This document shows, piece by piece, positions 23,820-38,800 of a stretch of 64,000 bases of DNA (positions are counted from its first letter, which is position 1; every line of letters starts with the position of its first letter). The DNA is from Lytechinus pictus (Eukaryota; Echinodermata; Echinoidea; Temnopleuroida; Toxopneustidae): the NCBI RefSeq assembly GCF_037042905.1, contig NC_087252.1, positions 3,533,501 to 3,597,500 on the forward strand, in the 5' to 3' direction. The notes under the pieces are model-generated. The model did no database searches, was not told the DNA's origin, and saw only the letters and a list, made by a program, of their open reading frames with translations. Position numbers and translations under genes: made by a program.

Positions 23820-26800
23820 CTAAAAAAAAAATGAAAGGAAACTTTTATCAGGGAGGCAAATGATGATTATGATAATTATTTTTTTCTACTAACAGTAGTT
23901 ATGGCTTCTGAACAACAGTGTTAGATGTATTACTATTTCTTTGGTCATCGGACTCTGGCTTATATATGTTTTTATGAAGAACCTTTACTTCCTCGGTAGG
24001 TCCATGGAGTTTCTTTATCTGAATCGTTTACAGACACAATCGCATGCATTGGTACCAATAGCTTTTATAATAACATCAGTGCAAAACAGAATATAAAGTC
24101 CTAGTTTGTCTTGATACAACTCGGGATACAACTCCTCATATCGAGTAGTCATGTGGAGCATTTCATCAAGTGTAGAGCCTCCCCCCCCCCACATCTCCTG
24201 ATATATACAATACATGTCGTCATAAAAATATGCATATCTATCATATCTGCTGGTACCAAACACAATACTACTGATACCGCCATTACATTCAGGGATTTAG
24301 TTTCTTCAGTGCAAGCTTCAATGAATATGTAAAATGCTTAGGTTTGGATGTTAATGGGGAATAGGGAGGAAAAAATTCTCTGATATCATTGATATCATCA
24401 TGATCTAGGATGATTATAATTGTATTAAACCATCCATGACTTCAATTTCATAATAAGAGCAGTAACTATCTGTCACACAACATCCTATGAGTGGAAAGCC
24501 ATGTGTTGATTATGTTCATTTTACATTGGTTAAAGCACAAAGAGTTGGTTTGACCATGGACCTACTAGCTAGTAGGTCCATGGTTTGACATGAACTTTCA
24601 GGGTGCAATCTTCATGCTTTAAATTGCTTTTACAACAACTACAGTCATTCATCTCATAAATTGAAACTTTTTTGTTGTTGTTTTATTGATCTTACACGAT
24701 ATGGTTCGTAGGTGAGGGCAGAGCATTTTTGAAGAAAAAAAGAACATAGCAAAAGAGGGACAGAACCAACCTGGCAATTTCATGAAATAACTTCTTTTTT
24801 ACGTCTGGTTGTCTTTTGTCTCTCTTCTGTTCATGGATAGCTAAAGCCACGATAATTTGAGATCAAGCTAAGTTTTCATGTGTCCTAAAATATTGAGATA
24901 TATCGTTCCATGAAAAGCAACACATTGGCGGTGGGATGCACATATTTTATGGAATTGTCAGCTTTCTGCAATCTTCTGAATTCCACCACGTAATAGCAGG
25001 AGGCTTTTCATAGAAGTGGAAATTCTGTGGCTGGGGTATTGCACTATGATGCTAGTGAAAAGGCTTGAGAATGGAACATCATAATATTGACATCTATATA
25101 TTAATGATATTTGTTTGTGTAGTTTAGAATACCATACCTCAGTCTGTGCACACGTCTCGAATCTAAACTTCTGAAGAAGACGGCAAACGGCCATCTTGGT
25201 TTCCATGAGAGCGAAACGCATTCCAACGCAGTTTCGAGGACCGCTTCCAAAGGGCAGGTAAGAATATGGGTGTCTCTTCTCTCGTTCAGACTTGTTAAAT
25301 CTGTGTTAAGGGTGGATGGAAACAAAATTGGCAACATGTAGTTTATTGATTTTACAACACCATTCACCATCAGGACAATCTACTTGGTGTAATATTAAAG
25401 AAGAAAACAATCATTGAATCATGTCCATATATACGTATCCATACCAGGAATAAAATAATGAAGAAAGTTGACATTTTTTTTTTGCAATTTGAATGTTGGA
25501 GGAGCGATCTTTTCCAAATTTTATTCCAACCTTGCTTATTAGCTACCACTGGCTTAAATCCGAGCGCAGAATCTTTTCTTCAGGGCAATGATTCTGTGCC
25601 ATCCCGCACACACGCATACACTTGAATAGTATGATGTCACAGATTTACGCCAATATAATATCTATATCCATCAACTAAGTGGTGGATTCGAACCATATTA
25701 AGTGCTGTAGGCAATATCTCGAAAAGGTTGTCCCCTCAAACTTTTCAATGTTTAATATTACAATAATGATAATAATAATTAGACTTATATCGCGCCAAAT
25801 CCACTCTGAAGAGTGCTCAAGGCGATTTTTATGAAATTATAAAAAAAAAATTAAGAAGAATTGAAGGGAAATGTTTTAAGGTAATGTTTGAAAGTTTCAG
25901 AGTTCAAGCACTGTTTGATGTTTTCTGGGAGGCTATTCCATAACTTAGAGGATGAGTATTAAAACAAATGATCTTTCCCCCAAGGTTTTGGAAACTTTGG
26001 GGGTAACAAGCGAATTGGAAAATGTGGAACGTAAGGATCGTGAAGGGGTATAACCTTTGATCAGTGAAATGAGGTACTAGGGAGAAGAGCCATGGACGCA
26101 GTGGAAAGTTAACAACAAAATCTTAAACATAATACGTTGTTTTACAGAGAGCCAATGTAAGGATCTGTAATATAAAATTTCAGAATTTAGCGTGAAGTTC
26201 TGTATACAAAAATAGAATAATGATATCTACTTTGATTTCTATTGTTTTACTGTATACCTTTTTTATTTGTTTTTATGCTATGTAATACAAAAGGGATGCG
26301 TAGTTCGATCTGGTTGACTTAGATGGGATTCGACTTAAAGTATCTAAATAATGTAGCAAATACACTGCATAATCTCTCTTGAAATTATTAGGAGTAACTG
26401 CACATAGTGTTCCACACTGAGAACCCATTGGGGCACACACTGTGAGACACTGTTTTCTTTCCAGGAAGGTAGAGCGATGGTTTGACTGATAGATGACTAA
26501 TGCAGACTTGCGGAAGCGTCGTGGTGTAACGGTTCTGACTCTCGCCTTGCAATCAGAGGGTCGTCCGTTCGAATCCCACCACGGCCTAGCGTCCTTTGGC
26601 AAGCCATAATCTATACTTTGCCACTCTCCACCCAGGTGTTAAATGGGTACCCGGTAGGATGAGAACGCTTATGTAGTATGCCTAGCAATTGAGTCTTGGA
26701 ACTCTTGTTAGAATGCTCTCCAGGGAGAGGAGAAAATGCATACATTGTATGCAGGCATTTCAAGATCCGATGACCGGGGTAATAATAATTGCAATATAAA

Positions 26801-26863
26801 GCGCTATATAAATGTAACTTTTATTATCATTATTATTATTATTAATCATTATTATAATTATTA

Positions 26864-26896
<33 letters not shown>

Positions 26897-29800
26897 TTAC
26901 GATCATTATTATTATTATCATTATTATTATCATTATTAACTGGAAAGAAGAATAGAGCGAACTGAAAACAAAAGCAAACCAACCTTTCAGGATCAAACTT
27001 CTCTGGCTCAGGCCAATACTCAGGATTGTGATGGATTGCTTTCAACGGGAAAATAACTTGGACTCCTTTCTCCACCACTATACCGTTGTATTCAAAGGTT
27101 TCAGTGCAAACTCTGTTGGCACTGCTTGTTGATAAGATAAATAAGATAAAATTATAGTGATGACATAATTGAATCAGTAATATATTTGTATTGTATGAAA
27201 TGTCAGACAAAAAATAAAAGATTTATATTTTGTAATCAGATGCAACATAATTGTAGTGAATCACACTGGCTGTAAGAATTTCAACCTATCATTATCAATC
27301 ATTATGCACAATTAAAAGCTTGTGGAGGTGCCGTGGCCGAGTGGTCTAAGGCGCCTGGCTATACCTGAGAAAGTCCGGGGTTTGATCCCCGGCCGCGGCA
27401 GCTATGCCCGTGAGCAAGGCATTTAATCTACAATGCTCTTTTATCTTTCTTTCAAATAAATGGAAATGCTATGTGCATTATAGGTAACGAGGTGTGAACT
27501 TGTTTTTAAAAAAATAAAAGCTTGGACGAGTCCGCCATGGATATAGTAGAAATTCTAAATTCAGCCACTTTAATTACATAAGGCTTTACGTACACTGCTT
27601 GTCTTTGTAAAAAAAAAATGTACAAGATCATCACCTTAAGGTGTTTTTAACTGTTTAAACACTTTACATAGGATATTTTCGGGTCTTTCGGGTCACCAAT
27701 ATAAAATGTCAGACAATCTAATCGAACCAATCCATAATGAGAAAAACATTGGGAGTGTAGCAGATTTGTTAAAATAGACACGAACCCTACATCATAAAAA
27801 AAAATTCACAACGGCATAATTGGATAAAAGAGAAATCCGAGAGATTCCCAGTCAATTTGATTGATCCAAATACAAAAAAAAACCTTGATGGCTTACTGCC
27901 TTTGTGAAAGCAGAGAGCAGTCATACATCATCAAAAACGTTCAAAACATCATAAATGGATCTTGAAACAAACCTACATAAAAGCTGCCCTTACAAAAATG
28001 TCCTGTGGTAATACCATATAATTACCATAGGACTGTACCACACGATTACCACATATATTGTTGTGTGGTAATGCTATGTCTTTATGTCCTGTGGTATTGT
28101 GTGGTAATGTGTGGTAATGTCGTGTGGTATTGTCCTGTGGTAAATTGGAACATTTACCACACAACATTACCACAGGAATACCACATGAATGGATTAATAT
28201 ATGGTAACATTTACCACACAAGGGATTAATTTATGGTAACAATTTTTACCACATACCATTTACCACATAGATTATCACACGACATTTACCACACCATTTA
28301 CCACACACCAGTTACGACATGCATTACCACACACCATTTACCACACAAATTACCTCACATTTTACCACACACCAGTTACCACACGCGTTACCACACATCA
28401 TTTACCACACGAATTACCTCATATTTTACCACATGCCTTACCACACAAATTACCTCACATTTTACCACACACCGGTTACCACACGCGTTACCACACATAA
28501 TTTACCACACAAATTACCTCATATTTTACCACATGCCTTACCACACAAATTACGTCACATTTTACCACACACCGGTTACCACATGCATTACTACACACGA
28601 TTTACCACACACGTTACCACATACACTACCACACACCAGTTACATAACTGGTGTGTGGTAATGCATGTGGTAACTGGTGTGTGGTAAAATATGAGGTAAT
28701 TCGTGTGGTAAATGGTGTGTGGTAAACACTAACCAGTTACCACACATATTGTACATAATACACATAATACCATGCATCAGAGTCATTACCCAAAATGTGT
28801 GTGGTAACTAGATGTGTGATAACTGATGCATGATAATGTATGTTGCAACTGGTGTGTTGCAATGTGTGTGGTAACTGGTTAGATACATCACAGATCATGG
28901 GTATGATTTTGGTAGCAGTAGAATGTGTTCATGACCCTATGTACTTTTATAAGATTAAGAAAATACAACACCTTCAATGAACAGACAACAAATGATTTTA
29001 CAAGTGATATAGAAAGTACTGGTATTTAGCTCATAGAGTCATCAATTTACAATACTGGTTTAGATTTGCTATTGACAAAAATTGTGTAACAGCTGCTTTA
29101 CTGTACAAACAGTGTAACATAATAGTAACTATCAAAGAAATTAGTTACAGTGCATATAAATACTTTTAAAAAAGATACATTTCTTCTAAATACTTTAAAA
29201 AGTTACCTCAAAGGTTATCTGGCTTTTCAGCAAACCAAATTAACGACCATTGTAGTTTTTTTGCAGGTCACACATACAGAATGGACTGATTTACTCTTTG
29301 TTTTATGCTTAAAGACAAAAATGATTAAACTCTTAATCGTTTTTAAGAAAATGAACAAAACATAAGGATGTGTCTACAATAGGTAATATCATATAAGTAG
29401 CTGCGGCAAAGTGCACTGTACTCAAAATTGCGTATAACAAAATGCATAATTATCCCAAGTTTACTTCAAGGCTGAAGGGCAAGTAGAAATAGACGAGAGA
29501 TGATAATATGTATTTGGAGAAAATGAAAACTAGGACAATACCCTGGCATGTAATATCTGAATTAAAGGAAAATAACACCCAAAACATAATACCACATGAT
29601 ATTATTGATAAATACAGGACAATCAACATGAATCCACTCATACCCTAATCCAATTACGGAGTACCACCTTTTCAAAGTTGGCCTCTTACAGTATGGTTCG
29701 AAGTTTCTGGATGGAGGTCGCCATTTTCGCGGGGTTAGTTAGGAAATTATTACATCAGCAACGAACTACATCTCTAAACGTTTAGGCATTATATATTCTA

Positions 29801-32800
29801 TTTTATCAATAACAAATCAAATGTACAGATAAAACTCATAAAAATATTAGTTAAAATTTGTTTAATATATGGTAGGTTCAAAATACAATTTGATGAGTTT
29901 TAATGATAAGATTTACACCCCAATTTCCGCTGCCAATTTGTAAATCGTAGATTAGGGTGTAATTTTTATCATTAAAACTCATCAAGTCGTAATTTGAACC
30001 TATCATATAATATTAAACAAATTTTAATTAATATTTTATGAGTTTTATCTGTACATTTGATTTATTATCGATGAAATAGAATATATAATGCCCAAACGTT
30101 TAGAGATGTAGTTCGTCGCTGACGGAATAATCCCCATCCATAGACTTTGTACCAGAAGATGCCAACTTTGAAAAGGTGGCACTCCATACTGGGACATCGG
30201 ATTGGGGGTATATGAGTGGATTCATTTTCATTGTCCTGTATTTATCAATGGTATCATGTGGTATTATATTTTGGGTTTTATTTTCCTTTAAGATATTGTA
30301 CTGGTTTATATCATGGCATTACAAAGTTCATCTGTAGTGCACACTGTGTCAAGTGCACAAACGTATTCATGGTTCCCACAAAAATTTGAAAACAGAATTC
30401 CATGACCTCTCCATGACTAAATTGCTGCTTTCCATGACTTAATTCCTTTCTGGCACAGTTTACAAAATCAGACATGTTATGATCATGAACACCAATTATA
30501 ATAGTAGAGTACAATCACAGAGTATGAGAGTTGTGAGACATAAAAAACTAGAAAGCTGTCATAGCCAAGAGGTAAATGCAATTCCGTGACTTTTCACATA
30601 TCCCTGACTTTCCATGACCAATTTTTTTCCAGGATTTTCCATGACTGTGGGAACCCTGTAATAAAACTGCATTGACAGAGCTCTATCATTTTTAAAGTTA
30701 ATTTCAATTTCCTTCAAACATTTTATTCATCTCTTTTTGGTTGGACCTTGAATATAATACAATACAATGTTTTGGCAGGTCGTCTATAAAAGCATGTACA
30801 TCGTTAAAAAAGGCTTTTGGCAGGAACTTTTGGCAAGTAGTCAACAGTATCAATGCATGTAAATTTGGGTGAAAGAATCATACATGTACATTAATTCTTA
30901 AGAAAAGTTTGTGGTTGTATTACACTATCACTTAAACGTATTAAAAAGACAGCAGTTGCAGCAAACAATTATTTCATGAGAAATTGTCAAAATATTGTAC
31001 ATAATCTCTAGATCTGGTACATTAATGTAAGCTTGTATTTTTGTAAAATCACTAATTTTGAACTTAAAATTAATTATTTTGATGATCACTAACACAGAAA
31101 AGAACATGTGGGACAGGACAGTGTATTATGATTGATTTGAAAAATACCTGACATTGGATAGAATTACATGCTTATTTTGCTCATTTCTCAGCAATTACAC
31201 ATTTTCTTCCCGAGCTATAATTAATTATGGCACATGTCTTTTATATTTTGCTGGTAATTCTATTGGATTCTGTTCGAACTCATTTTAAGATTGTTACTAC
31301 AACTGGTAATTTATCTTTAAAGTTGTACTTGTATATGATACGGGCTCAACATAATCTAAAATAAAGTAATTTTTACCATGCAAAATAGTGAAAATTTTAT
31401 CAAAATCAGATAAAATTTTTAAAAAATTAATTACAAAAATATTGGTCATCAACACATGCAAGTAGATACATGTAAGTTTATATGATATCATGCCCACATT
31501 TTTATTGTTCTCATGTTACCAGATAAAATAATAATTTACTTCATGTGTGTAATAAGTATGTCTTCCAATCCCATGTAGCAAAAGAACTTCCAGCAATAAT
31601 CAATACAGGTAAGTCACATCAATACAGTTTACAATCCGATTTGTTTCATTCTTGGTAAACAAAATTAAATGCACAATTTTATATACAAAATAATAAGTTG
31701 GGGATACGTGTACATGTACAATGTACGTCAGTATGACATCATCAGCTTGCTACTTGCATATATGCTTAGAGCTCTTTCACCAAAATAATGCAGAGGTTAG
31801 AATGTCATACATTACTTTATTATCCCTTGTCTAATTTGGATGAATTTTTCAGTTTTGTTAAAAAGTAATAAAAGGCAATATCCATGGTTACCCTTAAACT
31901 TGACCTCAATGCATGTTCGCTTTTACACAACACGTTATTTTGCGAGATACAAAGCGCATGAGATTTAAAAAAATTCAAATTACCAGACAGTGACAGTATT
32001 GTTGTAAGTACAGAGCAAAGATCAGGATGGTAGGTCTTCTCAAATTGTATTTGGATTGATCCAAGGTTGTTGACAACTGGAGGAGAGGAAGGAGCTAATT
32101 CCACGGCCTTGGAGCAGTAGTGGAGAAAGTTGCATCACCAGTAGCTAATTCGTAGGTGCGTAATGATCACAAAAATAAAAAGGCAAGTGCGCCTAGAATG
32201 AAAATGACGCACAAGGGATTCCTTATAAAACATGTAATCTGGATCTCTGTCAATGACTTTGAAAATCAGGAGACGGACACTGATGTTCATGTATATCCTT
32301 TCCTTGACTTGCAGCCAGCGAAGTTGGCGTATGGCAAATGGCACAATAGATGCAGCATTCTGTACTATATGCAGTCAGTCCAGATCGCCCTAATTCAAGC
32401 ACGAAGAGCATTACAATAGTCCAGTTTAGATAGCGCTAAACCATGGACTGCTTTGTGGCAAGTAGAAATATAAAAGGCACTTCCCATTGGCCTTTATTCT
32501 TCCAATCTGTTTGATGTTATACTGGTAGGGAGCAGGTTCCAATAGCACTATGAAAGGAGTTACGAAACCAGATGAATGGGTGCAGATTCAGGACACCTTC
32601 CATTTCAACTTAAGGCATCTGCAATAAATAACAGAAGAAGATAAACATAAAAGCCTTTCCTGCATTAACTATTTAATATTCATTAAAAACTACATGGTTT
32701 CAATATCAATTTCCAAACTTTTTAAAAAATGATTAAAAAACAATGTGGGGTTTGTTCCATATTTATACTTCAAATATTAACATGTAAAGTCAGGTCGGGG

Positions 32801-35800
32801 GAGGGGGGCTTGATGCCCTCAAGATCTGCTGCACCTCCAAACCATCTCTGTATAGGGAAGGACATTTTAAAGTTTAAAAAAAAATATTTATTTTAATTAA
32901 ACATGATTTTAATTCATGCTTTTTTAAAATGTGTTTTAAATGGTTATGGGATAATTCCATCAGTTTGAATAAGAAATTACAAGTTGCCAATTTCACATAA
33001 CGAAGATCAATTCTGATGTGATAATAAATGCATGTCAGATGTTGATGTTTCACTTATGCCTATCTAATACGTTTGAATTGACAACAGCATGAACCTTGTA
33101 AGGGCATTAATTATTAGACAAGCTTTGTATCAGAGTGGTTACAAAATCAAAATTATTTTACTGCATCTCATGTTCATGCACATGTAAATAATCAAAATAA
33201 CACAATAATTATAAAAAATACCTTCCACAAAGGATAAATTTGTACACACCATTATATCTGCATGAATATTGTTATTTTAGTCCACCTATAATGATACAGC
33301 TGATGAGAGTTTGAATGATGGTATCAAGATGGTGCTTCTACCAGGGCTGCAAAAGAGAGAAAAAAAAATAAAATGTTAACCTCAATCATGCCAAGAAATC
33401 ATGCCAACCGTTGTGAAACTCTATTAGCGCCAAATTACACTCTAAACTTGTCATTAGAACGTCCAAACCGATACACGTCAGCCAGGAATCTAGTACTAGC
33501 ACAATCAGCTATGCATTTGCACCAATTCCCTCTGTATTTTCTTGCATATGGACGTCTCTCGACTTAAAGGTCATGTCATTGTGTTATATAGCTTGGGAAT
33601 TGCAAGCAAGTGATCCTTCGAAATGTTTACCTGCTTAAAAGTAACATTTCTTAAGCCTTAATTTTGTATATTTAGATAACAAAAGGCTTACAAATTGGAA
33701 AAATCAAATGTTTGCCCAAAATTATTGTGGGAAAGGTGGATTTTTTAAGGGAAATCCATCTTTGTGTACCAAGTTCTACAGGCAACAGAGACTTGTCTAG
33801 CTCCGTGAATGAAAATACCCCTTGTACAATGTAAAAATGATAAAAATATCATCACAGAGTCCTCTAGGTACAGTTAGGACCATTGACAGATAAGGTGCCC
33901 TAAGATTGCGCACATCCGAATCTGCGCGATTCTGATAATGGAAGATACGCAACGACTCCAAACAAAAAATAAACTTTACACCTGAAAGAGCCTACTGTAC
34001 TTAGTCTTACCTACTGCCCGATGCCTCCTGACATGTAGAGCAACAACAAAGGACCTCCACTCCTGGCGGCCAGTGGTTCTGGGCCGTCTTCTGGAAACTC
34101 CCCCGGGCTAGGTCATATTCACCGACTTCATCTCCTCCTCAAATGTGATGCCAGGACAAGTAGTTTTGGGTCTCCCTCTCTTTCTCCTGGAATGTCATAA
34201 ACAGATCTATTCATAAAAAATCTGACTTAAAATGGTTGGAAAATAATGAATTTAGGGCATTGGCAAGAGTTCCATATGCAACCCCACTAAAATTGAAAAT
34301 AAAAACATGAAGAAGGTTCAGAATAATATATCTAGCACAATATAGAACATATATGATGGGGTAGTGGATAGTACTAGGAGTGGAAATACATACTAAAATA
34401 TGGCTTTATTCCGTCAAATTTCGAGCATGTATGGATGTATCTAGTGTGTGTAATTGTCCATAGACATCGGTTTATTTACTCAAGGGTCTGTGAGTCAAGT
34501 CTAGGCGAACTATTGGCTGATAATCGTTAAAATACCCCTTCCGGCATCAGCACTTCTTGCTAGCATAGCAGGAACAGGTCTTGACTGCAAATAAAACGAG
34601 GTGATCTCAAGTCCCAACTAAGGTGCCAAAACAAGGGTAAAAAAATTATAGAAAAATCTGAAGTGAACGAACTGGAATGGAATTAAGTCTCAACAATCTT
34701 ATTTTTTATCATGTTGGTGGGGGGTACATTGGAATTGCATATGGAATTCTTTCCAGGGCATTTCATGTGACGTCCTCAAAATGCAGCCTCTGTGACTGTG
34801 CTTTCTTATCGAAATCTTCGCATCATGTGAATAAGTGCGCAGACATCGGCCACTATTAGTATTACCCAGTTGTTGTGTGTCCAGACAGGTTGTGTGTCTG
34901 GACGATCAATTTTAGAAAGTCATTTGGAAAAAAAGCAAAGTTCCATCAATTTTTAGTACAAATTATTAGGAAATATTATAAAGAACAAAATAGAAGATGA
35001 TAACAAGTATCGAATTCATATTTTTAGTGTAATCCAAAGATAAAAGGAAGGCTTCAAAAAGATAAAACTGTCCGGACACCCGACCCCCATCCTACCAGCA
35101 ACGTTCTCGCCAGTGTAGAACACGCGTCGCATGCGACACATGTAAATTCCACAAGCTCTATATGCGTCACGGGCAAAAAAAAATCATAAAAAGTGGGGAA
35201 AAGTCATCGGAAATAATTGTTGCATCATTCATCATCAATCCTCAAAAGTAAAGGATGTTTCAGAATCATTTCGGCAACAAACAAACTACGATCTTCTTAT
35301 TGATGACCGGAAAAATATCCATGCATAGAAACTGGCGCATTTCCACTTCCAGCCGGCTAGCCAGCCAGCCAAGCCTGAGCTGAGCAGCCACACTAGCCCG
35401 CGTTGCCAGCGCGCCTAGCTGAGCTGGACATGCATGCTATACGCCACAATGCATGTTAAACTGAATTGTCCGCGGTGCGACCCGGGTCCGACGTAGCCTT
35501 TCATTTTTACATGATAGTGATACCGTTTCCCGATAGTTATCAAGAAATTTTTATCATAAAATGAATTGTTCCACATAATTTTCCCGCTAATTTCTAAGTA
35601 ATATTCTTAACGTTCATTCTCAATTTCTCATGTCATTCTGATCTGCTGTCGGGCTACCGTACCAGTATGATGGTGGGCCCTAAGTCTGCGCACCTAACAA
35701 TTTGAGTTAAGATTTAACATGAATTTCTTCTTATTTCACAAAATCTTTTGGATAATAATGTTCCTTATATTATTGAGAGTAAGTATACCAAATTTCTCAT

Positions 35801-38800
35801 TAAAAAATGAAAGAAAATATAGGATTTTCTTGAAAAAACCTTGGGCAGTCATTTTCAGATTGAAAAAAAAAATGGTACCCCATGTCTGCGCACTCATTCA
35901 CTTTGCACACGATTCGGAGATTTTGATGAGAAAGGCTGTATTTTGAGGCCGTCACATGAAATGCCCTGAATTCATTATTTTTTCACCATTTTGAGTCGGA
36001 TTTTTTTATGAATACCTGTCTATGTATTGCATGTGTAAAGTTCGTGCTCGTTGCGTATCTTTTTTTACTAGAATCGCGCAGATACGCGGGTGCGCAGACT
36101 TGGGAGACCGCGCAGACATGGGGGAACTGACCATACCACTAACTTAATAATTTTGTTCAATCAAAATGCAAGTAAATGACCATGACTGGCCGAGATATTT
36201 TCCCAAGAAAATCAATTATTTCTCTTAATTTTTAATGAGACTTTTTGCACACTTACTCATCAGAATACAAGGAACATCATCAATTGAAAGATTTTGTAAA
36301 ATAACAGGAAATTCACGTTAAATCTAAACTCAAATCGTTTAGGTGTGCTGTGACTGTGTGCAGACTTGAGACCACCAGCCAGTGGTCCACATCACAGCAG
36401 CGAGCAGGCGCTCGGGCCCGGCCGAGCGCCCGGTTAGACAGGATGGGATTGCCAGTGTCATGTCATTTTCATTGACGAAATCTTTAGCTAGTTGCAAGCC
36501 GGGGCATTTAACAAACTACGAAAAGAAAATCATAGAAAATGGTTATCTAACTTACTGTTTAGCCTACTGCAAATGTCTTCGAAGTCGTCCACATCTAACC
36601 CGCATTCTTTAAGTAGTTGAATTATTAACGGCCTTCTTCGTCCCACTTCTCGATCGAGCTCAATAAACTGCAACGCAACGCAAACGGTATTCTTTTCAAA
36701 TGTTGGCGGTAAGTGCGCATGCGCAAGCCTGTCGCCGCCCCCCCCCCCCCCGGCCCCCCCCCCCCAGGGTGACCAGATTTCATAAAATGAAATAAGGGAC
36801 AATCGAAAAAAGATCAACAAAGAAGGCTACACAGTGTTACACCTGTAAAAAACTTTAAAAAATTGGAAGGGAGGGCACAGTGAGCCACTGCAGTTTTTTC
36901 GCCCTTTTTTCGCCGTTTTGTGTGTTATCCCTTATAAAAAAAATTGAATGGTATACCATTGAAATACCATACACCATACACCATTGAAACACCATTGATA
37001 TACCATTGGAATACCATTCGCACAGCACCCATCATACACCAATGGTATACCATTCAAGCCCCAATGGTATACCATTCAAACTAATTTAAATAATTGGGAC
37101 GTTACTATTACCATATTCATGAGCACCATTTACCATTCATATACCATTGATCAAACACCATTCACCATTGATCTACCATGGCCACTATAGACAGGTTTAC
37201 CATTGACCACCATTCAGCCACCATTCACTGGCCTACCATTTACCATTCAGCCACCGTTCACTGGACACCATTGGTCTACCATTCACCTTACACCATTCAC
37301 CATTCGCCTACCATTCACCATACACCGTTGACCTACCATTCACCGTACACCATTCACGTACCATTCACCATACACCATTCGCCTACCATTCACCATACAC
37401 CGTACACCTACCATTCACCGTACACCATTCGCGTACCATTCACCATAAACCATTCGCCTACCATTCATCATACACCGTACACCTACCATTCACCGTACAC
37501 CATTCGCGTACCATTCACCTACCATTCACCATACACCGTTCACCATTGCCCTACCATTCACCATACACCATTGACCTACCATACATTGTACACCATTGGC
37601 CTACCATACACCGCACACCATTGACCTACCATTTACAGTTCACCATTGGCCTACCATACACCATTGACCTACCAATCACCGTACACCATTGGCTTACCAT
37701 ACACCGTTGACCTACCATTTACCGTACACCATTGGCCTACCGTTCACTGTACACCATTGTCATACCATACACTCTATACCATTGGTCAACCATTCAATTT
37801 ACACCATTGGCCATACGTTATAGACCACAAGTGTACTGTGAATGGTAGACCAATGGTTTACACTGAATGATAGACAGTAGACCAAAGGTGTACAATGTAT
37901 AGTAGGCCAATAAAGTACAGTGAATGGTATAGACCAATGGTGAACAGCATATATAGCTCGGGTTAATGGTAGGTTTGATAATGGATTAAGTATGCACAAG
38001 AAAAAAATGATGAAAACAGTTATTTCAAGAACGTCAAATGTTTTTACTATAAGAAGTTTAAGTACAGCATAAATGGAACACAGCATTCACAAGTATAGAC
38101 TTTATAATTAAAGCACATAAGTTATGAATATATATGACTTTGCTCCTTGTTGACATCTATACTCTGTCAATCTTGGTATCTAAAATAAACATGTATCAAG
38201 ACAGAGTTTAATTGAAAAACACAACAAATGAATAACATTTCCAAGAATAAACATGTTCTCTCTGATGGCTTTTTACGTGGATTGAGTACTTGGCAAAACC
38301 ACTGTTCTGCAAACAAACCTGATACTTGTAATACAATAACCTTGATTTTAAATCTGTTGTGTGTAATTGCTTTCACACAGCTACTTCAATGACATTAATA
38401 AAATATTTTTTTTACTAATAAGTTCAAGTACAAAAGAGTGGAACCCAGTATTGACAAGTACATGTATGGCATAAAAGCACCAGCATTATGAATACATGTG
38501 ACTGCACGACTCTACAAGAGGTCAATGATTGCACTCCACATAGATATTATGTTAATCTTCCTATAAACAAATCTAAATGTAAGACAGAGTTTGGACAACA
38601 AACTGATGAACACCAAATTTCGAAGATTAAACTCAAAATGTGTGATAGCCTTCACATGGCCAAATGATTAAAGGTAAAGAGTACCAAACTTAGAGGAAAT
38701 AAATATCCCCAAAAGGGGGGAAAATAGTACCCCCATAAAAATATAACCTAATATTTCTCTATTTTCTTTTCACCTAAAAGATATATCAAACGGCGTGTTT

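Noticed and set aside
24015-24263. Possible extra P450 exon on the minus strand
   Set aside because: The true last exon is at 23730-23819 and joins in phase to 25138-25300. This frame has no P450 motif.
28233-28690. Spaced short repeats resembling a CRISPR array
   Set aside because: Units of 9-18 bp in both orientations, no unique spacers of constant length, no cas genes and a eukaryotic context. It is a transposon-internal array.
33288-33350. Possible exon after TTTTGCAG on the minus strand, counterpart of 41047-41163
   Set aside because: No sequence similarity to the C exon, and the only open frame is under 20 codons.
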